DNA of 64,000 nucleotides from Nonomuraea angiospora (GCF_014873145.1 NZ_JADBEK010000001.1:11470001-11534000), one strand, 5' to 3'; shown: positions 42,730 through 51,947, counted from the first letter of the stretch. The notes: generated by a model from the sequence alone, not told the origin. A program made the numbers and translations.

Positions 42730-43998
42730 ATGCGCGACGTGGAGGCCGGCGTCCTGAACGCCATCGACGAGGCCGAGACCGTGAATCTGCTGGCCGAGAC
42801 CGTCGGCGTCCCCAGCGTGACCGGCACCGACGCCGAGTCGGAGCTGCAGCACCGCTTCGCCCGCCTGCTCACCGAGGCCGACATGGACGTGGACGTCTGG
42901 AAGCTCGACCTCCCCGGCCTGGCCGCCCGCCCCGGCTTCCCCGGCACCGAGGCGCCCAGGAGCGAGGGCTACGGCGTGGTGGCCGTGACAGGTGGAGAGG
43001 GCACGCCCGCGCTGGCGCTGCAGGGGCACGTGGACGTCGTCCCGACCGGCGACCTGTCCAAGTGGGAGGGGCGCGACCCGTTCGCCGCCCGGATCAGCGG
43101 CGACGTGCTGCACGGCAGGGGCGCCTGCGACATGAAGGCGGGCCTGGTCGCGAACCTGGCCGTGGCGCGGGCGATCAAGAAGGCCGGGGTCAGGCTGGCC
43201 AGGCCGCTGGCCGTGCACTGCGTGATCAGCGAGGAGGACGGCGGGCTCGGCGCGTTCGCCACGCTCGCCCGGGGGCACACGGCGCAGGCCGCGGTCATCA
43301 CCGAGCCCACCAGCGGCGCGGTCATCACGGCCAACGCGGGCGCGCTGACCTTCCGGCTGGAGATCGCCGGGCGGGCCGCCCACGGGGCCACCCGGCACGA
43401 GGGGGTCAGCGCGGTCGAGGTGTTCTGGCCGGTGTTCGAGGCGATCAGGCGGCTGGAGACCGAGCGCAACCGGGACGTTCCCGATCCCTCTCGGCCCGGC
43501 CTCTTCCGTGGCGACGGAGCGCCGTACCCGATCGAGGTCGGCACCGTGCGCGCGGGCGACTGGGCCAGCACCGTGCCCGACCTGCTGGTCGCCGAGGGGC
43601 GGCTCGGGGTCCGGCTGGACGAGGACCCGGCGCAGGCGCGGGCCGCGTTCGAGGAGGCGGTCGCCGGCGTCGCCCACCCCTGGCTGCGCGCGAACCCGCC
43701 GGTGGTGACGTGGCCCGGCGGCCAGTTCGCCAGCGGCCGGCTGCCCGCCGGGCACGCGCTGCTGGACGAGGTCGGCCGGGCGGTCGCCGACGTCACGGGC
43801 GCGCGGCCCGCAGAGGCGGCGGCGCCGTACGGGAGCGACCTGCGGCTGTACGCGGCCGGCGGGATCCCGACCCTGCACTACGGCCCCGGGGACGTACGGT
43901 ACGCCCATGCCCCCAGGGAGCAGGTCGAGCTGAAGGAGCTGCGCGAGGTCACGCGGGCACTGGCACTGCTCGTGGTGCGCCGCTGCGGAGCACTCTGA
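42730..43998 (+). CDS. M20-family peptidase/deacylase (ArgE/DapE-like)
   Basis: The 422-residue enzyme has metal-site blocks LQGHVDVVPTGD, GRGACDMKAGLVA, VISEEDGGLGA, ITEPTSG and a C-terminal HYGPGDVRYAHAPREQVEL. The dimer domain lies in the middle. AAGGTG precedes the ATG at 42730 at good distance, so I prefer it to the in-frame ATG at 42712. ArgE/DapE-type enzymes remove acyl groups from amino acids; the precise substrate is unknown. Confidence 0.87.
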   Translation: MRDVEAGVLNAIDEAETVNLLAETVGVPSVTGTDAESELQHRFARLLTEADMDVDVWKLDLPGLAARPGFPGTEAPRSEGYGVVAVTGGEGTPALALQGHVDVVPTGDLSKWEGRDPFAARISGDVLHGRGACDMKAGLVANLAVARAIKKAGVRLARPLAVHCVISEEDGGLGAFATLARGHTAQAAVITEPTSGAVITANAGALTFRLEIAGRAAHGATRHEGVSAVEVFWPVFEAIRRLETERNRDVPDPSRPGLFRGDGAPYPIEVGTVRAGDWASTVPDLLVAEGRLGVRLDEDPAQARAAFEEAVAGVAHPWLRANPPVVTWPGGQFASGRLPAGHALLDEVGRAVADVTGARPAEAAAPYGSDLRLYAAGGIPTLHYGPGDVRYAHAPREQVELKELREVTRALALLVVRRCGAL

Positions 43999-44016
43999 GC
44001 AGGCTCGGGTGCAATT

Positions 44017-44028
44017 GGACTAGAGTCC
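44017..44028. promoter_or_regulatory. Palindromic site GGACTAGAGTCC at the TetR start
   Basis: GGACT-AG-AGTCC lies 5 bases before the ATG of the TetR gene and overlaps a possible -10 box (TAGAGT), which would give a leaderless mRNA. Such GGACT palindromes are common TetR autoregulatory operators. Binding is inferred. Confidence 0.6.
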
Positions 44029-44033
44029 GAATC

Positions 44034-44633
44034 ATGTCGGAGTCCCTGGAGCTTCTGGTCGGCCAGCCGGTGAAGGAGCGGGCGGACGCGGCCCGCAACC
44101 GGGAGAAGGTGCTGGCCGCGGCCGCCCGGCTGTTCGCGGAGAAGGGCGTGGAGGCGGTCTCGATGGACGCCGTCGCCGCGGCGGCCGGGGTGGGCAAGGG
44201 CACGCTCTTCCGGCGCTTCGGCGACAAGTCGGGGCTCGCCGTGGCGCTCCTCGACGCGCGCGAGCGCGAGCTGCAGCAGCGCGTCCTGTCCGGCCCGCCG
44301 CCCCTCGGGCCCGGCGCCCCCGCGCCCGAGCGCCTGACCGCCTTCGTGGCCGCCTATCTCGACTACCTCTTCGCCCACCTGGACCTGGTCCGCATGTCGG
44401 AGACCGCCAGCCCGGGGGCCCGCTACCGGATCGGGGCCTACCGCTTCTGGCACCGGCACGTGGCGATCCTGCTGGCCGAGTGCCGCCCGGGCGTCGACGC
44501 CGACCCGCTGGCCCACGCGCTGCTGGCCGCGACGGGCGCGGAGGCGGCCGCGGCCCTCAAGGACGCCTACGGCCCCGACCGCGCGGCCACGGCCGTCACC
44601 GCCCTCGCCACCGCCCTCACCACCGCCCCCTGA
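44034..44633 (+). CDS. TetR-family transcriptional regulator
   Basis: The 199-residue protein has REKVLAAAARLFAEKGVEAVSMDAVAAAAGVGKGTLFRRFGDKSGLAVALLD as its DNA-binding domain, with the GTLFRRFG recognition helix of the TetR family. A helical ligand domain follows. It stands alone behind the M20 gene and is convergent with the siderophore ATPase gene; both end in a shared hairpin. A palindrome over its own promoter suggests autorepression. Confidence 0.9.
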   Translation: MSESLELLVGQPVKERADAARNREKVLAAAARLFAEKGVEAVSMDAVAAAAGVGKGTLFRRFGDKSGLAVALLDARERELQQRVLSGPPPLGPGAPAPERLTAFVAAYLDYLFAHLDLVRMSETASPGARYRIGAYRFWHRHVAILLAECRPGVDADPLAHALLAATGAEAAAALKDAYGPDRAATAVTALATALTTAP

Positions 44634-44652
44634 CCGCCGGGGGGTGGTCAGG
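44629..44652. terminator. Bidirectional hairpin at convergent gene ends
   Basis: CCTGACC and GGTCAGG flank 10 bases, covering the stop codons of both the TetR gene and the convergent ABC ATPase gene. The stem is short, but the placement suits a shared terminator. Confidence 0.45.
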
Positions 44653-45445
44653 CGGAGGTGGAGACGCGGCGGCGGGATTCGGGGACGATGAGCGGGGTGC
44701 CGGACTGCGGGTCCGGGATGATCTCGCAGCGCAGGTCGAACACCCGGCGCACCAGCTCGGGCGTGACGATCTCCGTCGGGTCCCCCTCCGCGACGATCTC
44801 GCCGGCCCGCATGACGATCAGGTGGGTCGCGTACCGGCAGGCCTGGTTCAGGTCGTGCAGGACGGCCACCATGGTGCGCCCGGCCTCGTGCAGGTCGGCG
44901 CAGAGGTCCAGCACCTCGATCTGGTGGGAGATGTCCAGGAACGTGGTCGGCTCGTCCAGCAGCAGGATCGGCGTCTCCTGGGCCAGCGCCATGGCCAGCC
45001 ACACCCGCTGCCGCTGCCCGCCCGACAGCTCGTCCACGATCCGGTCGGCCAGTTCCGCCACGTCGGTGGCGCGCATGGCCTCGGACACGGCCGCCTCGTC
45101 GGCGCGCGACCACTGCCGCATGAGCCGCTGGTGCGGGTAGCGGCCGCGGGCCACCAGGTCGGCCACGGTGATCCCGTCCGGCACGACCGAGCTCTGCGGG
45201 AGCAGGCCCAGCCGCCGCGCCACCTCCTTCGACGGCAGCGACGTGATCACGCTCCCGTCCAGGTGGACGGCGCCGGACTCCGGCCTGAGCATCCGGGCCA
45301 GGGCGCGCAGCAGGGTGGACTTGCCGCAGGCGTTCGGGCCGATGATCACGGTGAAGGACTCGTCGGGGATCGCCACGCTCAGGCCGGTCGCCACGACCCG
45401 CTGGTCGTAGGCGAGGGTGAGATCAGTACCTGACAAACGGGCCAT
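44648..45445 (-). CDS. Iron-siderophore ABC transporter ATPase (FecE/FepC type)
   Basis: The 265-residue ATPase has Walker A VIIGPNACGKSTLLRAL, LPQSSVVPDGITVADLVARGRYPHQ (typical of Fe-siderophore ATPases), signature [17 protein letters not shown], Walker B LLLDEPTTFLDI and HDLNQACRYA. Its ATG overlaps the upstream permease stop (TGATG). It energises the two FecCD permeases and is the third gene of an operon controlled by an iron box at 47558. Confidence 0.93.
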   Translation of the reverse strand: MARLSGTDLTLAYDQRVVATGLSVAIPDESFTVIIGPNACGKSTLLRALARMLRPESGAVHLDGSVITSLPSKEVARRLGLLPQSSVVPDGITVADLVARGRYPHQRLMRQWSRADEAAVSEAMRATDVAELADRIVDELSGGQRQRVWLAMALAQETPILLLDEPTTFLDISHQIEVLDLCADLHEAGRTMVAVLHDLNQACRYATHLIVMRAGEIVAEGDPTEIVTPELVRRVFDLRCEIIPDPQSGTPLIVPESRRRVSTSA

Positions 45446-46452
45446 CAGTGGCGGTCCTTCCGCAGGAGCAGGGCGAGGTACGTGCCGCCGATCGCGGCGG
45501 TCAGCACGCCGACGGGCAGCTGGGTGGGGGCGAGGACGCGCTGGGCGGCCAGGTCGGCGACGGTCAGCAGGACGGCGCCCATGAGCGCCGAGGCCCCCAT
45601 CGTCACCCCGGCCGAACGCGTGAGCCGCCGGGCGAGCTGCGGCGCGGCGAGCGCGACGAAGACGACGGGCCCCGCGGCGGCCGTGGCCACCCCGGCCAGC
45701 AGCACGCCGGCGGTGATCGCCACCGCGCGCACGACCTCCACCCGGATCCCCATGGCCTTGGCGGCGTCGTCGCCCATCTCGATCATCCGCATCGGGCGGG
45801 CCACGAACGCGCACACCGGCAGCAGCACGGCCAGCGCGACCGCCACGGGGACGGCATGGTCCCACCCGCGCCCGCTCAGGCTGCCGGTGAGCCAGGCGCC
45901 CGCGGTGGCGGCGTCGTTGATGTTCGCCTTGGTCAGCAGGTACGAGTTGACCGCCAGCAGCAGCGCGTTCGCCCCGATGCCGACCAGGACCAGCCGGTAG
46001 CCCTGCACGCCGCCGCGGAAGGCCAGCGCGTACACGAGCGCGGCCGTGACCACGCACCCGGCCAGCGCGCCGCCGGCGATCGCCATCGCCGAGCCGCCCG
46101 CCACGACGGCGACGATGCCGCCCGTCGAGGCGCCGGCGGTGAAGCCGATGAAGTCGGGGCTGCCCAGGGGGTTCCTGGTGAGGCTCTGGAAGATCGCGCC
46201 GCTCAGCCCGAACGCCGCGCCGACCAGCAGCCCGGTCACCACGCGAGGGGCGCGGAGCTTGTTGACGATCAGCTCGGCGACCGGCGTGCCCTGGCCGAAG
46301 AGCGCGGAGACGATGTCGGGCACGGGCACCGTGAACTCGCCCGTCGAGATGGCCGCCACGGTCACCGCGCAGGCGACCACGACGAGGAGCGCGCCGACGA
46401 GCAGGGCGCGGGGCGCGAGCCGTACGGACCAGGGGCCGACCCGGATGGTCAC
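45445..46452 (-). CDS. Iron-siderophore ABC transporter permease (FecCD family)
   Basis: The 335-residue membrane protein has the FecCD blocks RAPRVVTGLLVGAAFGLSGAIFQSLTRNPLGSPDFIGFTAGA, GDDAAKAMGI and AGPVVFVALAAPQLARRLT, with about ten spans. The GTG start overlaps the preceding permease stop (GTGA). It pairs with the other permease as a heterodimer. Confidence 0.92.
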   Translation of the reverse strand: MTIRVGPWSVRLAPRALLVGALLVVVACAVTVAAISTGEFTVPVPDIVSALFGQGTPVAELIVNKLRAPRVVTGLLVGAAFGLSGAIFQSLTRNPLGSPDFIGFTAGASTGGIVAVVAGGSAMAIAGGALAGCVVTAALVYALAFRGGVQGYRLVLVGIGANALLLAVNSYLLTKANINDAATAGAWLTGSLSGRGWDHAVPVAVALAVLLPVCAFVARPMRMIEMGDDAAKAMGIRVEVVRAVAITAGVLLAGVATAAAGPVVFVALAAPQLARRLTRSAGVTMGASALMGAVLLTVADLAAQRVLAPTQLPVGVLTAAIGGTYLALLLRKDRH

Positions 46453-47531
46453 AGCGCCGCCACCCGCCTCCGCCTGGCCAGCAGGATGAAGATCGGCGCG
46501 CCGATCACCGCCCACACGATCCCCACCTGCACCTCTCCGGGCCGGGCGATGACCCGGCCCACCACGTCGGCCGCCAGCAGCAGCACCGGCGCGGCCAGCG
46601 CCGAGTAGGGGAGCACCCACCGCTGGTCGGGCCCTACCACCGCGCGCACGGCGTGCGGCACGATGAGCCCCACGAACCACAGCGGCCCCGCGGCGGCGGT
46701 CGCCGCGCCGCACAGCAGCGTGACGGCCACCCCGGTCAGGACCCTGGTACGGTTCACGGCCACGCCGAGCGCCCGGCCCGCGTCGTCGCCGAGGGCGAGC
46801 AGGTTGAGCGGCCTGGCCAGCAGCAGCCCGAGCACCAGCCCGGCCGCCATGAACGGCGCCAGCCGCAGCAGCGTGTCGGCCGTCTGCCCGGCCAGCGACC
46901 CGGTCAGCCAGAACCGCATCCGGTCGAACGTCTGCGTGTCCATGCGCAGGATGGCCGAGGCGACCGCCGTGCACACCATGCCGAAGGCCACGCCGGCGAG
47001 CGCGAGGCGTACCGGGCTGGAGCCCGAGCGGCGCGCGGAGGCCAGGGCGTAGACGACGGCGGAGGCCAGCGCGGCGCCGCCGAAAGCGAACCAGATGTAG
47101 ACCGCCGGATCGGACAGCCCGAACAGGCCGAGCGCCAGGGTCACGCCGAGCGCGGCCCCCTGGTTGATGCCCAGCAGGCCGGGGTCGGCCAGCGGGTTGC
47201 GGGTCAGGCTCTGCATGAGCGCCCCCGCCAGGCCGAGCGTCGCGCCGACGCCGAGGCCCAGCAGCGTGCGCGGGACGCGCAGCTCGCGGATGACCGTGTG
47301 GTCGTTGGAGCCGTCCGGGGCGAGGAAGGCGTCGATCACCGTCGAGAACGGCACGGACCGCGCCCCCAGCGCCACGCTCGCCATCGACACGAGCGCCAGC
47401 ACGCCCACCGTGACGACGAGCCCGGTGGCGAGCACGAAGGCCCGCCCCTTCGGACCCGCGGCGGGAGCGGGGTGGCCGGTCGGAGGCGGATCGTCCTCCA
47501 CGGTCGTGGCCGTGTCGTCAGCCGGGCGCAC
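46449..47531 (-). CDS. Iron-siderophore ABC transporter permease (FecCD family)
   Basis: The 360-residue membrane protein shows RVPRTLLGLGVGATLGLAGALMQSLTRNPLADPGLLGINQGA, GDDAGRALGVAVNRTR and GPLWFVGLIVPHAVRAVVG. I place the start at GTG 47531 because AGAGGGGG precedes it; an upstream TTG would lie inside the iron-box region. It is the first gene of the permease-permease-ATPase operon, divergent from the binding protein. Confidence 0.9.
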   Translation of the reverse strand: MRPADDTATTVEDDPPPTGHPAPAAGPKGRAFVLATGLVVTVGVLALVSMASVALGARSVPFSTVIDAFLAPDGSNDHTVIRELRVPRTLLGLGVGATLGLAGALMQSLTRNPLADPGLLGINQGAALGVTLALGLFGLSDPAVYIWFAFGGAALASAVVYALASARRSGSSPVRLALAGVAFGMVCTAVASAILRMDTQTFDRMRFWLTGSLAGQTADTLLRLAPFMAAGLVLGLLLARPLNLLALGDDAGRALGVAVNRTRVLTGVAVTLLCGAATAAAGPLWFVGLIVPHAVRAVVGPDQRWVLPYSALAAPVLLLAADVVGRVIARPGEVQVGIVWAVIGAPIFILLARRRRVAAL

Positions 47532-47557
47532 CCGACCCCCTCTCGTAGCGGTCAAAC

Positions 47558-47576
47558 TTAGGCAAGGCTAATCTAA
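47558..47576. promoter_or_regulatory. Iron box (IdeR/DmdR type) for the permease operon
   Basis: TTAGGCAAGGCTAATCTAA matches 15 or more of 19 positions of the IdeR/DmdR consensus (TTAGGTTAGGCTAACCTAA, from memory). It lies just upstream of the permease operon, so this should be repressed when iron is plentiful. Confidence 0.8.
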
Positions 47577-47587
47577 ACAGCTAGTAA

Positions 47588-47606
47588 GTAGGCAAGCCTA
47601 ACCTTA
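47588..47606. promoter_or_regulatory. Second iron box, for the binding-protein gene
   Basis: GTAGGCAAGCCTAACCTTA agrees with the same consensus at about 14 of 19 positions and ends 11 bases before the chosen start of the siderophore-binding lipoprotein. Two boxes 30 bases apart serve the divergent pair. Confidence 0.75.
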
Positions 47607-47616
47607 GGAGATGGAC

Positions 47617-48639
47617 ATGTCGGGACCGGTTCTGCCTCGCAGGGGCTTCCTGGCGTCCGCCGCGGGCCTCGCGGCGGCCCTGACGCTGGCGGCGTGCGGC
47701 GGCGAGCCGGCGGCCACCGGCGGGTCCGCCCCCGCCGCCTCGGCCCCTGCCACTCCGGGCGCGGCCCAGGGCTGGACGTTCACCGACGACCGCGGCAAGA
47801 AGGTCGAGCGGCCCAAGGCCCCGTCCAGGATCGTCGCCCAGGTCGGCGCGGCGGCCGCCCTGTGGGACTTCGGCGTGCGCCCCGTCGCCGTCTTCGGCCC
47901 GCACAAGCTCAAGGACGGCTCCAAGGACCCGCAGGTCGGCAACGTCGACCTCGCCAAGGTCCAGGGCCTGGGCAACGTGTGGGACGAGTTCAACGTCGAG
48001 CAGTACATCGCGCTCCAGCCAGACCTCCTGGTCAGCAGCATGTACGTCAAGGGCACCCTCTGGTACGTGCCCGAGAAGTCGAAGGACACCATCGAGCAGG
48101 TCGCCCCGACCGCGGGCATCATGCTGACCGGCCGCAGCGCCACCCAGGTGATCGGCAAGTACGAGGAGCTGGCCAGGTCGCTCGGCGCCGACATGCAGGG
48201 CGTGCCCGAGGCCAAGGCCCGCATGGAGGCCGCCACCAAGGAGCTCGCCCGGTTCGGGAACCTCAAGATCCTCATGATGTCCGGCGGCGCCGACGCGATG
48301 TGGGTGGTCAACCCGCCGGAGTACCCGGACATCGTGCACCTGATGGACGCGGGCCTCGACGTCGTCAAGCCCGCGAAGGTGGACGAGGGCGGCTTCTTCC
48401 AGACGCTGAGCTGGGAGAACGCCGACGAGTACGACGCCGACGTGATCCTCTACGACACCCGCACCCAGTCGCTCAAGCCCGAGGAGATGATGAAGAAGCC
48501 CACCTTCGCCAAGCTCCCCGCGGTCAAGGCCGGCCAGCTCTACCCGTGGAACGCCGAGGCGCCCTACAGCTACCAGGGCTACGCGGCCTTCCTCGAAGGG
48601 CTGGTGGCCAACCTGAAGAAGGCTAAAGAGCTCCCCTGA
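47617..48639 (+). CDS. Siderophore-binding lipoprotein (FecB/FhuD-like)
   Basis: The 340-residue protein has a lipoprotein signal, RRGFLASAAGLAAALTLAAC, with the lipid-anchored Cys. The PBP fold of class III binding proteins follows (RIVAQVGAAAALWDFGVRPVAVFG, IALQPDLLVSSMY, VILYDTRTQS). AGGAG with 6 bases to the second ATG (47617) decides the start. It delivers ferric siderophore to the divergently encoded FecCD-FecE system. No biosynthesis genes lie nearby, so it may serve a foreign siderophore. Its 3' end overlaps the convergent helicase-associated gene by 17 bases. Confidence 0.9.
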   Translation: MSGPVLPRRGFLASAAGLAAALTLAACGGEPAATGGSAPAASAPATPGAAQGWTFTDDRGKKVERPKAPSRIVAQVGAAAALWDFGVRPVAVFGPHKLKDGSKDPQVGNVDLAKVQGLGNVWDEFNVEQYIALQPDLLVSSMYVKGTLWYVPEKSKDTIEQVAPTAGIMLTGRSATQVIGKYEELARSLGADMQGVPEAKARMEAATKELARFGNLKILMMSGGADAMWVVNPPEYPDIVHLMDAGLDVVKPAKVDEGGFFQTLSWENADEYDADVILYDTRTQSLKPEEMMKKPTFAKLPAVKAGQLYPWNAEAPYSYQGYAAFLEGLVANLKKAKELP

Positions 48640-51040
48640 CCTCGACGATCTCGGCGAGGGGGAACTCGAGGTAGTCGCCCGCCTCCTCGCACCACGCGTC
48701 CAGCGCGGCGCCCTTGAGCTCGCCGTGGCTGATCGTGGCGGTCAGCCCGTCGGTGAGCGTGATGCCGGCGCGCACGCCCCGGTCGACCACGAACCCGAGC
48801 AGCGACTGCTGGGCCGTCGGCAGCCTGGTCGCCATCCGGCCGATGATCGCCCACGTGCGGCCGTTCCTGTCGTCGGCGGTCCGGCCGGCGGAGACCAGGC
48901 GGCGGGCGTGCTCGTACGGGTCGGGCGTCGGCTCGGCGAGCATGTAGGGGACCTCCAGCTCCGCGAGGCCGGGGAACTCCGACAGCTCGGCCACCTGGCC
49001 GCCCGGCAGCAGGATCAGCTTGCCGTTGGGCGGCTCCTCGGGCCTGGCGCGGTGGATGGTGATCTGGCCGGTGTCGGCGACGGGCACGGGGGAGTAGCCG
49101 ACCTCGCGCAGCGCGGCCAGCGTGCGGTCGGCCGGCGCGGAGCTCACCAGCACCGTGGGCGCGAGCAGCCGCAGGCCCAGCCGGCCCAGCCGCCGGTGCG
49201 CGGCGATCTCGGCCAGCAGCGCGGGGTCGCCGGCCTGGACGACGCATCCGACGGTGGTGACGGTGACCTCGCCGTGCCTGCGCGCGGTGTCGCGTACGAG
49301 GTATTCGAGCGGCTGCGGGATCGTGCCGACCCCGGCCAGCTCGTCGAGCAGCGCGTCGGCGTCGTAGCCGTGGTCGAGGGCCCGGCGCACGCTCTCGGTC
49401 GTGAACCGCCACACCGAGGCCGCGCCCCGCGACTCGCGGTCGGCGGCCCGGTCGAGCAGCGCCGCCAGCTCCGCCGACGGCGGCCCGGTCACGACCGCGG
49501 TCAGGTCGGGGCCGAACAGCGCGCTCCTGCGCACGCTGGCCAGCGCCCTGGTGGCCGCCTCGGCCAGCACGGGGTCGTGCTCGACCATGGGCACGGCGTC
49601 GTCGTTCTCGTCGCCCGGTCCGGCGGTGAGCCCGGCCAGCGCCCGGCCGAGATCGGTGATCGCGTTGTTGGCCAGCAGGCCCAGCAGCGTGGCCTCGTCG
49701 AGCACGGCGGGGGCGGCGGCCAGCAGCAGCTCCAGGTCGAGCAGCGGCGCGTGCCAGTGGACGTTGGCCACGAGGCTGTCGCGGTCGGCGAACGCCGTGC
49801 CCGCGGGCAGGCCGGACAGCACGGGCAGCACGGCCCTGCGGATCCTGGCGATCGCGCTGCCCGAGGGGTCGTCGCCGAGCACGGTGCCGTACTTGCCGTC
49901 GACCTTGCGCAGCGACGAGCGCTCCATGCGCCACCAGGCCGCCAGCAGCACCCGCAGCCGCGCCGAGCCCTCGTCGAGCCGCCACCGGTCGAAGCGCTCG
50001 GTGGGGATCATGCCGCCCGACCGCTCGTCCCAGGCCAGCAGCCTGGCCACCGCGCAGACCTCCAGGAGCAGCCGCGTCTCGTCCTCGTCGCAGCCGGTCT
50101 CCTTGGCCACCCTGCGCACCTCGCGCACGCCCACGCCGCCGGTCTTGAGCAGGGGCAGCGGGGTCTTGGCGGTGTTGTCGAGGAGGGCGGCGCACCGCTC
50201 GACCACGTGCGGTGCGGCCAGCGTCATCAGATGGTCGACCTCCTCGGGGTCGACCGGGATGGTGGCCACCTCGGGCGCCTCGGGCCGGAAAGCCGGGTGG
50301 TAGCCGGGGCCGCGCAGGCAGATCGCCACCTCGCGGGGGATCTCCGCGACGTGCCAGCTCGGGCGGAAGAGCAGGCCGTGGTCGGCGCACCACTTCTCCG
50401 GCGTGCCGGGGGTGACGAACCGGCCGCCGTCGACGTTGAGCGCCGGGCCCTGCCAGGCGAACCGGTCGAGCAGTGGGATCGTGCCGTCGGGCGCGCCGCG
50501 CAGCAGCGCGTTGAGGCGCTCGCGGTCGGCGAGCGCCTCGGCGACTCGGGTGATGACGCGGCGCTTGTGGCCGTGGGAGGACAGGCCGAGGTTGCGGGCC
50601 AGCGCGTGCAGCGCGTCGTTGCCGATCGACCAGGAGTTGAGGTAGTGGTCGAGCGGCTCGCCCAGGCTGAGCGGGGCGGACCACCAGCGGGCGACGCCCT
50701 CCGCGAGATGGATGACGCCGTCGTCGCCCGGCCAGGCCAGCGCGTGGTCGTAGAGGTGCTCCAGCCACGGGGTCACCTCTTCGACCGGCGCGTCCACGAA
50801 GCCGGCCAGCCGCTCGGCCGTGGGGCGGGTCATGGCCAGGGCGGCCTCGGCGAGCTGCAGGCAGGGCAGCGGCAGGGCCCGCAGGGCCTCCATCACGGCG
50901 AAGCCGTTGCTCAGCCGCTGGGCCAGGGTGTCGAGCCGCCGCGGCCAGGGAGCGGCGATGGCGTCGGGCCGGTTGGCCAGGATACGGCCCAGCCTGTCTT
51001 CGTTCAGTTTTCGCAGCCAGCCGAGCAGGTGATCTTCCAT
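48623..51040 (-). CDS. Helicase-associated (XPB/Ssl2-like N-terminal domain) protein
   Basis: The 805-residue protein lacks Walker motifs. It starts HLLGWLRKLNEDRLGRILANRPDAIAAPWPRRLDTLAQRLS and has a C-terminal block PNGKLILLPGGQVAELSEFPGLAELEV preceded by RRHGEVTVTTVGCVVQAGDPALLAEI, matching the Helicase_C_3/XPB-associated family of actinomycetes. These proteins accompany an XPB-type helicase in many genomes, but no helicase is adjacent here. A DNA-repair or transcription role is inference. The ATG at 51040 starts the homology. Confidence 0.82.
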   Translation of the reverse strand: MEDHLLGWLRKLNEDRLGRILANRPDAIAAPWPRRLDTLAQRLSNGFAVMEALRALPLPCLQLAEAALAMTRPTAERLAGFVDAPVEEVTPWLEHLYDHALAWPGDDGVIHLAEGVARWWSAPLSLGEPLDHYLNSWSIGNDALHALARNLGLSSHGHKRRVITRVAEALADRERLNALLRGAPDGTIPLLDRFAWQGPALNVDGGRFVTPGTPEKWCADHGLLFRPSWHVAEIPREVAICLRGPGYHPAFRPEAPEVATIPVDPEEVDHLMTLAAPHVVERCAALLDNTAKTPLPLLKTGGVGVREVRRVAKETGCDEDETRLLLEVCAVARLLAWDERSGGMIPTERFDRWRLDEGSARLRVLLAAWWRMERSSLRKVDGKYGTVLGDDPSGSAIARIRRAVLPVLSGLPAGTAFADRDSLVANVHWHAPLLDLELLLAAAPAVLDEATLLGLLANNAITDLGRALAGLTAGPGDENDDAVPMVEHDPVLAEAATRALASVRRSALFGPDLTAVVTGPPSAELAALLDRAADRESRGAASVWRFTTESVRRALDHGYDADALLDELAGVGTIPQPLEYLVRDTARRHGEVTVTTVGCVVQAGDPALLAEIAAHRRLGRLGLRLLAPTVLVSSAPADRTLAALREVGYSPVPVADTGQITIHRARPEEPPNGKLILLPGGQVAELSEFPGLAELEVPYMLAEPTPDPYEHARRLVSAGRTADDRNGRTWAIIGRMATRLPTAQQSLLGFVVDRGVRAGITLTDGLTATISHGELKGAALDAWCEEAGDYLEFPLAEIVEVRGAL

Positions 51041-51120
51041 CTGTGAGCAACTCTCATGGGGTCGCACGCGGGGACTCACCGTGAGCCATGAGCATCCACG
51101 GTAATGCAGATCACCCCCGG

Positions 51121-51615
51121 TCAGGAGAGGACTGCCCAGACGATCTTTCCGTGAGGTGCAAGTGCGGACCAGCCCCAGCGGAGGCTGAGTGATTCGACGA
51201 TGTGGAGTCCGAGGCCGCCGGTGTCAAGGGGGCCAGGGTATCGCAGCACCGGCACCGATGAGCCGGGATCGGTGAATGCGCCGGTCACGAGGGGTCCCCG
51301 GCGGACGAGGGACATGTGGACGGGGCGCTGGCAGTGGGGCTCGTCCAGATGCAGGCCGTGGCGCAGCGCGTTGGTGGCGAGCTCGGAGACCACCAGCTCC
51401 ATGTTCTCGGACAGCTCGGTGAGCCCCCATCCCGACAGCGTGCCGGTGGTGAAGCTGCGGGCCGAATGGACCGAGGCGGGGCTGGGCGGGAGCACGAACG
51501 TGGCGCTCGCGGACGGGCCGGGGACCAGCAGATCGCGGGCCGCCTCCGGCCACCAGCCGACCGGAGGCCACCAATCGAACGTGGTCCACTGGCCGGGTGC
51601 CGTGGTGGATTGCAC
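51121..51615 (-). CDS. ATP-binding anti-sigma/RsbW-like protein
   Basis: The 164-residue protein contains a GHKL ATPase domain: ENMELVVSELATNALRHG (N box), VTGAFTDPGSSVPVLRY and GGLGLHIVESLSLRWGW (G boxes). Such small ATPases are regularly divergent from Scr1/DUF397 genes in Streptomyces-type actinomycetes, where they act in development or signalling. I use the GTG at 51615; an upstream GTG at 51663 would add residues coded by GTGCA-rich promoter DNA. Confidence 0.82.
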   Translation of the reverse strand: MQSTTAPGQWTTFDWWPPVGWWPEAARDLLVPGPSASATFVLPPSPASVHSARSFTTGTLSGWGLTELSENMELVVSELATNALRHGLHLDEPHCQRPVHMSLVRRGPLVTGAFTDPGSSVPVLRYPGPLDTGGLGLHIVESLSLRWGWSALAPHGKIVWAVLS

Positions 51616-51773
51616 GTGATCATTCTGCGACAAACTCTCGTGCAGGTGCAAGAGCGAATGCACGTGCAGACAACCCGTGCAGGCGCTACGGTTGCCCTCA
51701 AATGGTCAATATGGGGGAAAGGGGATCTTGTCCGCGGCCCATGATCTTTCGGCCGTGAAGTGACAGACTGTAC

Positions 51774-51920
51774 GTGCATACCCCGCAACATGCGGTGGGC
51801 CGCCGATCGCAGCTCACCGTAAGTGCAGACTCCGCTACTCGTGGCGGTCCGCCGGAGGCGGCCCACCATGGGTGCATACTCCGCTACTTGCGGTGGACCG
51901 CCGAACGCGGCCCACCGCGT
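51774..51920. repeat. Three tandem 49-bp direct repeats upstream of the Scr1 gene
   Basis: Units start at 51774, 51823 and 51872, each opening with GTGCA(T/G)AC(T/C)CCGC and each ending in an imperfect inverted repeat (GCGGTGG...CCCACCGC type). They fill the space between the divergent ATPase and Scr1 genes. GTGCA also recurs several times at 51610-51680, including the palindrome TGCACGTGCA. This looks like an operator array. Confidence 0.8.
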
Positions 51921-51947
51921 CGCAAGGAAACGAACAAGGAGCAGCAC

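Noticed and set aside
41746..43908. A 720-residue minus-strand open frame across the EEP gene and the M20 gene
   Set aside because: Its first half is antisense to the well-supported M20 peptidase and has no homology; the real EEP gene starts near 42693.
48725..51046. A 773-residue plus-strand frame opposite the helicase-associated gene
   Set aside because: The minus-strand protein has recognisable domains; the plus-strand product is low-complexity and reads like a GC-bias shadow.
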